Below are positions 1 to 13,300 of a stretch of DNA of 64,000 bases, one piece after another. The stretch covers positions 1,452,520 to 1,516,519 of the forward strand of contig NC_020174.2 in the NCBI RefSeq assembly GCF_000224145.3, read 5' to 3'. The position numbers and the translations under genes were made by a program. This DNA comes from Ciona intestinalis. Lineage: Eukaryota > Chordata > Ascidiacea > Phlebobranchia > Cionidae. The number at the start of each line of letters is the position of its first letter. Positions within the stretch are counted from its first letter, which is position 1. The notes under the pieces were generated by a model that saw only the letters and a program-made list of their open reading frames with translations, did not search any database and was not told the DNA's origin.

Positions 1-138
1 TGCAACTACAGACTAATGCCTTAATGCACGAAACCAGAGACAATACACTGATACTTTGAAAACGTTTCAAATTTCATGGAACAACAGAACTTCTTCTTTA
101 AAATCAAAGCGTTCCGGAAATGTTTACACGAAGTTCGT

Positions 139-145
139 TATAAAA
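139..145 (+). promoter_or_regulatory. TATA box of small peptide gene 1
   Basis: TATAAAA within cgttataaaaagcgg lies about 115 bp before the start codon. It precedes a short 5' UTR exon that seems to end near 196 (donor aaa|gtgagt). The same element is kept in the inverted copy at 30361-30370. Confidence 0.55.
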
Positions 146-253
146 AGCGGCGAGTTCTGGTATACGAAATCATCTCTTTTTTCAGAAGTCAACAAAGTGA
201 GTGGTTGGTTTGAATTACTTGCGCATTATTGTGACTAATATTTGTTTCTGCAG

Positions 254-704
254 ATGAATAAGTCAGCGCTTCTCCTCTTGCTTGTCATCGGACTCCTTGT
301 CCTAACCGAAACTACAAATGCTGCCGGGAAATGGAGAGCATATATGCAGAACCAAATGGAAGATATCGGTAAGTTATGACTTTTGTACGCATTTAAAACC
401 ACTTGTTTCCAGCTAATACGAAGCAAAAATAGGTATTGTTATTAGCAAGGGTAGAAATACAGATTTTTTTATGTGTGTTGCTCGTAAGTGGCACGAGGTG
501 TGTGAAACAGGACACCGATGTTACAACTACTGTCGCTACCCCTCCACGGGAAGATAAATATGTTACATTCGTTCGTTTTCCGGTTCCGATTTAAGCTCTT
601 TAATCCCTAAAAACCATTCACATAAATGTGTCGTTTCAGCCCAAGATCATTTGATAGAAATGCTTCGGGATCATTTGGATTCTGAGCAAGCCAAACTGGA
701 TTAA
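254..704 (+). CDS. Small secreted peptide precursor, copy 1 (59 aa)
   Basis: I do not recognise the family. Coding exons are 254-368 and 640-704, joined in phase 1 (gat atc g|gtaagt ... tttcag|cc caa). A 5' UTR intron ends with ctgcag directly before the ATG. The product starts with a 23-residue signal peptide (MNKSALLLLLVIGLLVLTET..., cleavage likely after TNA). A 36-residue mature part follows, without cysteine, net acidic and probably helical. It contains one module W-x2-Y-x-Q-x2-M-x-D-x3-DHLIE-x-L. The intron holds a SINE tail (about 478-580) that is also present in the inverted copy. An AATAAA overlaps the stop codon (703-708). It could be an antimicrobial, toxin-like or signalling peptide; nothing in the sequence decides. 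Gene structure is well supported by the second copy. Confidence 0.8.
478..580 (+). mobile_element. 3' portion of a composite SINE in the peptide gene intron
   Basis: It carries the block seen elsewhere in the window: ggtgtgtgaaacag, gttacaactactgtcgc, and a tail gataaatatgttacattcgttcg. The same insertion sits in the matching intron of the inverted copy (29795-29890), so it predates the duplication. Confidence 0.6.
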
Positions 705-1330
705 TAAATCATCGAACATAAATGCCGACTTTTGGTTGTTAATATATAAATAAACACTCTGCATTAATAACTTGTTTTCTTCTGTATGGTTACTTGTCTT
801 ACGAATGACATTAGAGAAAATTTAATGACAAGGTAGTTTACAATTTAAAGCAAGTTTATAAGTTAGGCCTATATAATGCGTATTAACATTTCATCTTCAT
901 CAAGCGGTTAATAATGGCACGTGCCCATTCATCAGAGAACTCGTGGCGAGCTAAGTCGTTAATAACACGTTAACACGGGTGACGTTTCACACTGTATGCA
1001 CTTTTATATGTAGCATTGATATAGCATTACTGGTTGTCTCTTGGTTAGAACAATGATTTCGTAACTCATAATTTTCTGCCATAAGGACAATAAAACAACC
1101 ATGTTATAACTTACAGACGCCCTAGCACAATCTATAAATATACCTAAATTTAAAGGTACAATGCAACACCACGTAGTTTACAATATCATGTTTTTCATTT
1201 AAAACTTAAGATCAAACAAACCGTGAAACGCATTTAAATTACAGTGTATAATGTTGTAAGCAGTCTGAAGGATGAGACGTTTTGTTTAATTAAGGAAGAA
1301 CAATATAGGGGAAGATAAAATCCGTGCAAA

Positions 1331-4300
1331 TTAAACATCAGATTCATAAACGGCAGTTTCATCTTGGTAGTGTGCCATGATACGAAGCAAAGGTCGAATT
1401 TGCATCCACCATTGCTGATTGGGAATTCTGTGCCTAGAACAAAGGAGTTTTAGCGTTAAGTAGTGCAGGTGGATGATCCCTTTAAGACATGCTTGATTTT
1501 TTTATTGTCTACGTCCTTGGAACACCGTATTAGTGAGCACTGGATTGGAGCAATTTTGTTCTTTGTCTTGCGACACACACCAACTATGATGGTAATTTGA
1601 TAAGCATTAAGCTTTCAACCCTGTACCCTCTTATAACAAAAAGCACAAGGCCATTTACAGGTTCATTATCTTCCTATACTGTGGTCCTTACCATTGTAGC
1701 AATGTAGGACATGATTGGAAGGTTTCCCAAATCTTCCAAATATAAACTATTTAAATACATCTTACTTGAAGTCTGTGTCTGCTTTCAAATCTTCAACTGG
1801 CTGGAAAAGCATTTGTCGTCGTCTCATTCCAAGCAGAACGACAGAATCTTGTGAATTACAGACTACCTTTCCTGTACAACACATCGCTATTAAATTGAAT
1901 GTATGAATAAAAAATCCATTTGGGACTACTAGGTTGCAACAAATAATCTTTAGTTGGACACATACGCTTACAAAGGTAGCAATTTCAAGCCTTTGAACAT
2001 GTAACCTCTCGGTTCTAGACAGATATGTTAACCGCTGTGCCAGTTGCGTTCTACTCACCATCCACAAGGTTGTTTTCAATCTTATCAAGAATCCAGAAAG
2101 CAGCTTTTGCCGCAGATTTTGTGGCATAGTTTCTATCAAATGGTGAAGGGACCCCACCCTGTAATGAATAGATGTAACTTATTAATAATGAAGTGGCAGG
2201 ACAATGTAGAAATTAAAATGAATGTCCTGCTTCATACACCTTGTGCCCACTTGAAGAGTTACCATGTATGTTACTGTGGGTAATAGTTAGTACATACAAT
2301 ATATTCTATGCAAAAACTGATTTGTGTTTGTTTTACTATAGGCCATTATAATCTGGTAGGCATTAGTGCAACATAAGTACTAAGTGAGGGAATAAGCTGA
2401 TGTATAAAATTTTATGCACAATACCTTAGCCTAAACTTCTTCTCATATACCAAGTAATAAACTTTACCCAAGATTAAAAAAAAATATAAAATTTACATCA
2501 AAACTCCTCCAAACCTGTTGCATATGCCCAAGAACGTTAACCCTACAATCAAACACATTCTTTCCTTCTTCAGCATAAAGTCTATGCACAAAATCAGTGG
2601 AGAAATTATCGTTTGCTTTTTCGTTTCTGAGGATTAAACCTCGCTGGATCTTTCCTTTCATCTTGTTACGGAGATGATAGATGTTTTTCTGGGAAAGGTT
2701 TAAGATTGGGTTGAATGTATGTTGTAACAGTGAGTGTTGGGTGAATTCCACATCATGTGTACCCAGGTTATAACACGTCAGTGAGCATGAGGTGTATGAA
2801 TACACCTTGTATGTATGGTGTATAATAAGACACCCATGTTATAACTTGACAGTGAGCATGAGGTGTATGAATACACCGTATGTGTATGATGTAAAAAAAG
2901 ACATTCACGTTATAACTCAGCACTTCAGCAGTCATAAGGTGTTTGAATCAACCATCTGTGTCACTTATGTTATATATTGGCGGTGAGCATACGGTGTACA
3001 AATACCACTTCTCTGTATGTCTTCTATATAGGAAGATAATATAAGAAGATATAACCGGACAGTGAGTACAAGGTTTATATCACATCCAACCAACTTGAAG
3101 ATCCTTGATGGTAAATTCCTCCTCGAAGATGTAAGCTGCATCCGCACCTGCAGCGAGCCCGGACATGGTTGCTAGGTAACCACAATACCCTCCCATTGTT
3201 TCAAGGACAAAGGTTCGACGTTTCGTTCCACTGGCCGACATCTTTATTCTGTCGCATGTCTTTAATGGACAAAGTTATTACATTTTAATTAGAGATATGG
3301 AACAACAGAATATATGTGTAGCTGTTTGGTGATCCCATTAAACGAAATTTTCTTATTTTACATTTCACAATGCTATTTTACAATCTATGTTCAGGAATTA
3401 TCATTGATTTTTTTGCTGTTGTTGCTATTAGGAATAAAGTAATATATAAGTAAATAGATTTTCTGGTCCATACATCATCTATTAACTTATATACTGTTAT
3501 TGAAGGCTAGAGTTTTTTGTAGAACAACATTGAACAATATGCAGAATATAATGTGTTATGTGGTACTATCTCTATGGTATATGGCCAATATAGGGTTGCT
3601 ATAAAAAGTAAGGGATAAACTTATGAATATAATCTATTAAGTGCAGTGCATGCCTCATTGTTCCAACAGCAGTGCAACATAAAGTTAATTCACATTTAAA
3701 ATAAGAACAACAGTAAACAACATGTAAATCAGCATGCTGGCTTGTTTCAGGATTATTATTTCTTGTACACCATAAAAATTAAATACAGCATTCTAACCAT
3801 GCATGGACATCATATAACATGAATATAGAACAGAGATTAGAACTTATATATAAACATAATAAGGCCAATAAAAAGTAAATGATATATTGTTAAGACTGGG
3901 ACTCAGTTTGGTAATTTTTATATCCAGAAAACTTTGAATAATTTAAAGTTATGTAGTTAATATGTAAGCTTTGGCCAGCCAGTCACATACATCTAACCAG
4001 GTGGATTCATTGTTTAATTTATACCAATTACGTTTCATTTTTGTTGAAATAAAAATATTTTCACCTCACAGACACTGTTAAGGCCCGTGTCACTTCCAAT
4101 GGAAATATCTGTCCCTGGAACGTTATTTGACAAAGTGGCAGGCACCACTATCAAGGGTATTTGTAGTGCGGGGTATGCTTGCGATGCTTCTTTTATTTCT
4201 AATGATCCATGGTATGCCTATCATTAAATGAGGGGTAATGTGGTGGGTATACTGAGCATGAAAAGTACTTTGGCCAACCACAGACTTAACAGTGAAGCTT

Positions 4301-7300
4301 TAACATACTTGATTAAGAATAATTTTGAATAACTGATTTTTCCACATTATGTCGCCATCATTTTAACAAACAGAAAAATCAAAAAGGTTTTAAAAACTTT
4401 AAAACCCCAAGCTGATAAAGCCATGCTACAGTTAGATATATCAAAAAGAGCTGTAAGGTGCACAGTAAATAGCACAATAAGAGTGCACAATAAGCACAAG
4501 GTGCACAGATACCAGAATCAGCACAAAGCACACAGTGCACGCTTAGCACATAGTGCACCACATGTACCTCTACTATCATATTTAAGGCCGTATCTGTCCC
4601 AATAGAAAGGTCGGAGCCCGGTATATTGTTTGACACTGTGCATGGGATACACACAAGGGGAATTTGTAACTCTGGGTAGTTTTTACGACCCTCCTCAAAT
4701 TCCATGGCACCCTGGACTGCCTGGTTTGCCACAGGTTTTGATAAAAGTTAACTTTTACAGTCAAAAATATCTTGAATATTTAAACTAGATGTAAAAGAGG
4801 AAGTTAATGCTGCATGTAGAACAACCTTTTAAACACAAAAGCTCATACTATGTTGAAAGACCAGTTATTCTTTATATAAATCTGGCTAATATAAAGATAT
4901 TGGATGTAACTTGTATAACAGACCTTTTATCACTAAGAATAACTAATTAAACATTAAGTTAGAATACCTCAAAACCACCAATGCAGATAATGCCATGAAT
5001 ATTCCTCTTGTTGATTATTTCAGATATTTTATCAAAACCGCATTGAGAGGGAAGGGTCCTGGAAACATAGAAATGTAATTAATATAATAGAAATCACATA
5101 TGGAGCTGAAGAGAAAAGTTTCAACAAGATTATTATTTACATTATGTTTCTAATATAAAGGGGCAAAGTTGAGGTTATATAGCGAGGTACACCAGGTGAT
5201 CTGGCATTTCTGTCAGAGTTGTCGACCACCATGCATTATATTTAATAAATTATAAAACAATGTATTATATTTTCATGTAACTTTACTGAAACTATAGAAG
5301 CATACACAGTGTAACAGCATCAATGCACATACACTGCTATATTAATTATAATGAATGTAAAACATTCCCACACTGTAGCGCTATATGGACCTGTTGTCAA
5401 GACTAAACTTGGCTAGATTTTAATAGTTAAACACAGTATTAGAAGGAACATAGCCCACCTTTTTGTTCCAAGTTTTGAGCCACCAGCAGCCACAAAGTTT
5501 GCGACACATTTCCAAGTGTATGTTTCCACCTGGTAATATTGAATTAAAGTTATTAAATTAAATGTTTAGCCTGAAGTGAATATGAGACATAATATTTATA
5601 CAGAAATAACGAACGAATGGTTTGACGCACACATGTGGCGGGTCACCACAAGCCTGTATTATATTAATTGTTTTACCCGGCCATTCAAGTATCTTAAAAT
5701 TATTACAAAATATAAACGTATATTGCAAATATTTAAGTTAATTACCATGTCATTTGCAAGACCTTCATATCCATTATGAACCACTAATGCTTTGTATCCA
5801 TTATAGAGACAAGTTCTCACAGCTGATCGAACTGCAGCATTCATGCCAGCAGCTGGTGCCCCAACATTCATGATGGCAACATTATATGGTTTCTGTTTAA
5901 TGAATAATTTATTGCCAGTTAGTGGTTGGTTGAGGAAAGGTATTGTGGTTATTGTTACATATTATACTAAATCATTTATGTATTTTTTGTGTTTGTACGG
6001 TACGGAATCATTTATGACATGCAACTCTTGCCTGGTAGTCATATTACCAGAGAGCAGAGAGAGAAAATATATCTTTTATATAAAAAATAGCTAGTCAGGT
6101 ACAATATTCTAATTTCTTGACATGACTATAACTGTGTTGTTCATATTTGGACAGAAACACTACGAAACCAAATATCTCCAAATAGTTGTTATATTTTGAG
6201 TTGAGTTTTAATTACAACTAAAAGATTGTGATCCTTTACCAATTGTTAATGCGTATACTATAGCCAATATGACTTTAAAACATGTCTATTTATGAATGCT
6301 GAGTTAGATAATAAAGAACTATTGTGACACAGCAATACTCATCTATGAAGCAGAAGCATTAGTTGCAATAATTAAAGATCTCCACATTTTATTCTGATTA
6401 TTTTGGAAATTACACAGAATTAACCAGCGAGGAAACATAAGTTGATTGATAATTTTACTTTGTTGATTTTCTGAGTTTTGGAGTAAATTACCTAAATGAA
6501 TCAACCAAACAGTTTGAAATGCAGCATGAGTTGTGGAATGTATCAATTTTTGATGTTATTGGAACAGTTTTATGTTTTTTGCAGAATCATTTTCACTCTC
6601 GAAATTCACTAGAAAAGTCTGTGGCATTAAAGTTGTGTGGTTCTAAAAGTGGCCACCAACCAATTCTGTTCACATGTTTAGCAATAATGTACGACAGACT
6701 TTAACTTTATGGTGGCATTTGCTAAATGCCACAGTGAATTTCAAGAGTTGCATTTGCAGCATTAGGATTCATGCAAAGGGTTGCATCTACTGCATGCAAA
6801 ACTTACTATAGAACAACTTTGTTCATATCCTTCACTAGTTAACTGTAATTCATACAACGGTTGTTAGTGCGATATGCAAGGTTATTGAACAAGATAGGAA
6901 TTTGAAGATAAGACATCCATATCACAGCAATTGGCAATGCATGAACATCGTGCCTCGGTATGGACTGGGTAATGGACTTACTCTGACCTAAACCCAAATC
7001 CATTGGAACACTGTGCATTATAGAACCTTGCTTTTAATAGAATGAAAACCATGCCTTGAAATTTGCTTTAAAAACTTGAAATCATATCTCAGTAGTTCAA
7101 GTAACAAGGTGGTAACATGCATGAACATTGATAATTTGTTTTTAAGTTAAACCATAGGCGCCACAATTTTTAAATTTTAACAATATCTAGGATAACATTG
7201 TGTAATGCCTTTAGAACTCAAAATACCAATAAAAATCTAGTCATATATTTTGCACACGCACAAATATTTATATAACCTCTAATTCAACTTGGTAATTGTA

Positions 7301-10300
7301 ATTCTATGATAGTAATTTTAAGTATTGCTATATTTTTAATAAAAACTATGCATTTTAAACAGAAACACAAAAGGTATTACAGTCAAAAAAGTGATATTTT
7401 TGAAATATTAATTTATGTACTACTGATTAATTCATGTTAGTAACTTCCCTTTACCAATCTAATGCATTAGCCCTATTTATACCTGCATACTGACTATAAT
7501 GCTTAAATTAAAGCCTACATACTACCAGCATGCTACAACATACATTACCTCCAATATCTTTGTAGCTTCTTCCTTTGCTTTGGACATTGCACCAAGCTTT
7601 TTATAAATCTCTAAATTTCCTTGAAATGTCCTAAAAAAAAAAATATTGAAAATACTGTTAAAGTGCAAGGTAGGCAGGGATTAGTAAAATAAGTAATTCT
7701 ATTAAACAAATGCAGCTTAAAAACTTTAATATTTACTAATTTAGTGCAGAAAACTCCAGTGAGGGCTTGCATAAGCTGTCAGTCCAGGTTTGGCCACCAT
7801 GGTAAAGAATACATATGACAATGGATCCATATGGTTATGATTATGTGGTAAGATTTGTCCGTATTTTATTTACACTAAACACAGCCATATTTACCTTCCT
7901 CTAAGACTTGCTGCTCGATCAAAATCTTTCTCAGCCAAAGCTTTTGTCACTTCCTTGGTCTGGAATGTAGTTAATGTTGAGTTTTTTCAATTAAGCAATT
8001 ATTTTGTTGACAACATGATGTAAAATCAGTAACAACAAGTTTTAAACCATACGCCACAGCAGGGTTAATAAACCTAATGTACTATACAAGTAGATAAGGT
8101 TTGTGTATAAGTGAAGTCAGTGAAATTCATTAAGCAGAAAAATTTTCTATATAAATGTTTCAAATGCAATCACACTTAGTGAGACACTAATTTAAAACAA
8201 ATTCTCCACTGTGGCAAAGTGGTTAGCTCGCCTGCCTCTAACATCTATTACAAAACATTCAACCAATACAAGGAGCATGTAGAGACCATATAGATCTTTT
8301 TTCATCGAACAGTTGTTTTTGTTGATTTTTGGGTGATTTTTTTCACACATTCAAATCCTTTATAGATGATTGCCATCACGCCAAATATAAACAAGCTCCA
8401 AGCATCAACACAACCCACCTTTTCCACACACTCCATTAAGGGAACGCGCACAGCTTGATTTCCATCCAAAGAAACAACGTATGCTGGTGTTTCAGGAGTT
8501 GCTTCAAGAAGAGCAAGAACCGCTTCCGCTCCCATTCTTGTTCCAAGCAAACGATCAAACGCACTGGGGGAGCCACCACGTTGTACATGACCTGGTATAC
8601 ATGTATGTTATTACTTTTAAAGTATAAATACTGCAGAAAAATATAAACTGTGATTTAAAAAAAAATACATGTATTCAGGTTGTCATTCTTATTGGAAATT
8701 GTAAATAATATACAATTTATTGAATGTTTTATTTACACATATTCCTAAACTTTAAAATGTACACTTTTTTCAAGCATATGCAATATTTTCTGTCCTTTTA
8801 ACAGTTTGTTTGTTTTAATTAAATTATATTTCAAATAAAGACCTACCACCAAGTATTTTAAAAAGACCTGGCATTAAGTATATTTGCTTCAATTGATTCT
8901 TGATTGATTAAAAAACATTAAAGTAATAAATTATTCATCATTTTTTTTATTTTAATCGTTAAATAATGGAAACTTAAATAATTTATGCAAGGGAAAGAGA
9001 AGAAACTTTTGCATGGTTGTATTGCTAAGTGCTTCCTGTTTAGACATGAGACACATCACTTTATAAGGTGTGGCTATATTAAAATAACATTACGTAAAAC
9101 ATGCGTTGGTTGAAACATGAATATATCACGTACTACAGTACAAAAGATTTTTTATGATATTTTTTAAATTAAAATCCAAAATACTATTTTATCTCTGACA
9201 TGCAATAAAAAAAGTCTTTCATTTCTTTATAATTTTTTTATTATTAAGTATGAAAGTAATAGGTATATTTCATGCTTGTTGATGTGTTCAATTTATCATT
9301 GCTTAACATATGAATTCAAAACCAGTGAAAGCAATATTGTATAGTGGATTGCTGTATTTTGTTATTATCTGACAAGGGTCATAAAATTGACAAGTCACTT
9401 ACCACGGCACTTGACACATACCATGGCACTTGCCACGCATTGACACGGCACATACCACACCCCACTCACCCAACACAGTTATCCTCGTATCAAGGTCAAG
9501 GCGTTTACAAATCACTTCCTTAACTTGCTGAGAGGTGATAGCGTTTCCGTGACAGTCGATGGCACCTTCGGATACAATCACCACATTCAGTCTGTTCCCC
9601 CAAGACCTCGCCTGGTTAAAGTCATTGCATTAACAACCACTAATGCATTACTTTGCCAAGGTTAATTGGTTATTTCAATTACATTACTTCTGAATTAACA
9701 GATTCGTTGCTACATACAACAGCCTAATCTAATAAAATGCATGAATGTATATTAACTGTTGCTTTGCCAATATTTTACATTCTTATGTTATTTCTTATAG
9801 TACAAATAATATTGTAACTACAACATGGCCCTGCCATTGTTTCTACCATTTTTGAACAATATGATTTTCATTACAGAGATTAAATAACATTCTTTAATGG
9901 CAGGGTGGACAGCCTCTTATGATAATTTTACACTGCATTAATGAGTTAAATCAATCAGTATAGATTATAGATAGTGAAGAAAAATGAAGTAGCAAAGCCA
10001 TGTCTATAACATAGTTTGATAGTTGATACCCATGTCTCATACCATGATATATCACTTACATTGTTTAACTTGCCGCACATCTTTTCTTCCCATCCATCAG
10101 CAGGTGGGTGTTCTGGTATGAATATCCAGTCAGCTCCACAAGCTAAGCCTGTTACCAAAGCAAGGTAACCACAGTGTCGGCCCATCACCTGAGTACAGTA
10201 GTTTTTGCTGCTTAATTCTGTTTTTTTTTTCAATGCTGTAAACAAAGGAAGCGAAAAGGGCACACCAGGAGCACAACAGGAGGTAAGTTTCTTTCAGACA

Positions 10301-13300
10301 TATGAAAACAGTCTGGGGTTGAGATAATGAGCCTAATCTGGCTTAAGATTAGATTAGAACATGAGTTATGACCTTTAGGCAGGGGTCTCTTAAAATGTTT
10401 GATGCAGAAGACAGGTGCGCTGTGAAAAGGACACAGATGTGTCCCAAAACATAATGAGCATTAAACAGTTTTATGTAAAATTGTTAACAACTACAAAAGT
10501 CTCACAGGATCTAAACGTTTCAAAATGTTACAGAATTGTCAATACTATTTCATATAGATTACCTGTTTTACATTTACATTGCATGAATACTGCATCATAT
10601 GCTATGTATAAATCACCATGTAAAGTTAATGCATGAGGAAGTTATAAATAAGTCATGAAGTTCACTGTCTCACCTCAAGGACAAATGCTCGCTGATGACT
10701 AACAGCTGTTGTGGTGATGGCATCGACACATTCAACTATCCGATGCAAAGCACTATCAGCACCTATTGTCATGTCTGTCCCACAAAAGTCATTGTCAATA
10801 GATCCAACCTAGAAAACAACACACATATACATAATGTAATAATTACCTATTATGTAGAATGGTCCATATAACTGCACAGGTGTAAAAAGATGGTATTATC
10901 CTTAAAAAGATTAATAAATTGTAGCATAAACATCATAAACATGTACAAGAGGGCAAATAAAGCCAAGTAATTTGTTTTAGTCTTTCTGCCACAAGTATAC
11001 AATTGTAAAACAGCCCCATTAGCATATTTATTTTTTTATTTTGGCACTAGTTTATGCCTTTATAAAAATTCACATTAAAATGTAGATATGCCAAAAAAAA
11101 TTTTCCAGAAACATTTTACTAGATTTATAATGCAGCTTATGTTTCACAGATATATTACATACCAATCCAACTATATTTAAATGGCTGTGAATGGTGGCTT
11201 GTTCTTGGTTAATCTTCCCAGTTTCAACTAACTCCTGCAACAAACTGGACCATTCTTCACGAAACAAATTAGCTCCTGTAAGACTTCCGTCTCCACCTTG
11301 TAATTAAGTGGGCCGTCATTAAGAAGCTACTATGTTATTACTTCAATAACATAGGCGCCAGAACAAAGTGGTTAGTGTGTCTGCTCCTAGCAATGAGTAG
11401 GCCTATAGGAGATTAAGGATAAACGCTGATACCATTCTCCATTATAGGCATATTGTGGCCTTAGGCAAAAAAACTTAACAGCAATTGCTTTAAATCCAAT
11501 GGTACCTTATGGGTTGTCTAAAATGTCAGCTACAAATTACAAAAATAATCAATCACAAATTAAATAAGTTATAACACATCAGCAGACACAAGGTGTGTGA
11601 AACAGAACAACCAAATATGGTTGCCCCGGCCTGCGAGGATAAATAAGCTACATTCATTCAATATGTAACTAGGAAGCAATTGGTACATATGTAAGAGAAT
11701 AACCATAACTGCTAACATGGGGGAAGCACACATGGTTCCAATCGCCTCACTTATTTCAATAGGTATTAGGTTTGTCATTAAACAGAAAAATAATAGAATT
11801 ATTCCCAGCTGTCATTAAATACAGTGAATTGTGAGATACATAAATGAATCAGATTAATTCAACACAAAGTGAGTTTAAAAACAAAAGTAAAATTACCAAT
11901 AGCACAAATATTTGTGATTCCTAACGTAACAAGGTTGAATGCTGCTTTTAATCTTCCTTCCCTCTCACGGAAATCTTTACAACGAGCGCTTCCAATGACA
12001 GTTCCACCCTACGTGGTGGATCAATAAGGAAAATATTACAGACCGACTGATACCAATTTTTCTGCTGATACAGATATTGATATTTTTTACCGATATATTT
12101 TACAGATATTTTTACAGAATATTTTACAGATATTTTTACAGAATATTTTATAGATACTTTAAATTAAGGCAAATTAACATAAGCGGATAGAGATTGCCAG
12201 CAGATGGTAAATATAAGCCGGTAATATGAATTGAAAGTCAATATAAAGCTTGCGATTATTGAGTTTATGAAGGGATTATCATGTAGACGCATTTTCACTG
12301 GCACTGTCAATGTCACAATTTACCCTAAAAAATGAATGGTATATGAATACGTGTAGGATTATGGAAATATAACATAACACCTCTGTCTTATAAGTTATAA
12401 CTAACATGAATGCCTTAAACTCACAGTCAAGTTAAAACATGGGTGTTTTCTTGTATACCATACATACATGGTGCATTTATACAATTCATGCTCACCATTG
12501 AGATACAAGATTGTCTTTTACGCATTTAACAAATTCACAACAGTAATAAAGTACAACTTAGTTACCATTTGTAGGATTCCTGATACATCGTCCCATGCTG
12601 CCTCAACAATATTCTCCCCACCATCAACCATGCCTTGGTACCCCTGGTGGAATAAACCAATCATTATGTTTGTTTTCAATGTAAAAAGTGTCATGGTATG
12701 GCATGGAACCCTTTGTATATTATATGTGTGTGATAATGGGTTAAATTTCAAATGTCTTATTTGAACTGTATTTTTATTTATAATTTAAATGACAAAATCA
12801 CAAAACTGCACCATTGCATAGTTTTGGAATTTCCAATATAATTTGTATCTTAATTGTAGATCACCCTTGGAACAGTAATTACAATAATATGTATTCATAC
12901 CTCATGAATAAGATAAACCTTCGCCCCACAAGTGATTCCCATTCGAACTATAGCACGAACAGCAGCATTCATTCCTACGTCATAGGAAACCGAAATTATG
13001 ATTAATTATTCATGTAACGCGTTGGTACATTTTTTAAAATTTACTGAACAAACTGAAGATAGCATTATTAATGAAGAAGTACAAAAATGGGTAGTTGGTA
13101 TTTTAACTCTTAATATATAGACTAAAAAAGCCATTATACACAACTGTTTGATTTAACTGTAAATTTAAATAGCTAACTTTGATAAACTTATTAGTATAAT
13201 TTATAAGTGTTTAGTGATTATATTTGTCTTTGTCAAGCTTGTTTAAATTAGAATAAGTGCACAAGAGAATATAGAAAAGTCCAAAGGTGTGTATACATTT

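Larger units (their letters stand above)
1..1030 (+). repeat. Left arm of a ~1 kb inverted repeat
   Basis: This segment matches the reverse complement of about 29340-30515. It carries a small peptide gene with its promoter, introns and 3' flank. Similarity is visible from the first base (left ...actaatgccttaatgca, right reverse complement the same with few changes) to about 1020, where it fades after a shared gtgacgtttcacact-like stretch. The arm probably continues to the left of the window. By eye most blocks look highly similar, with local indels. Confidence 0.85.
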
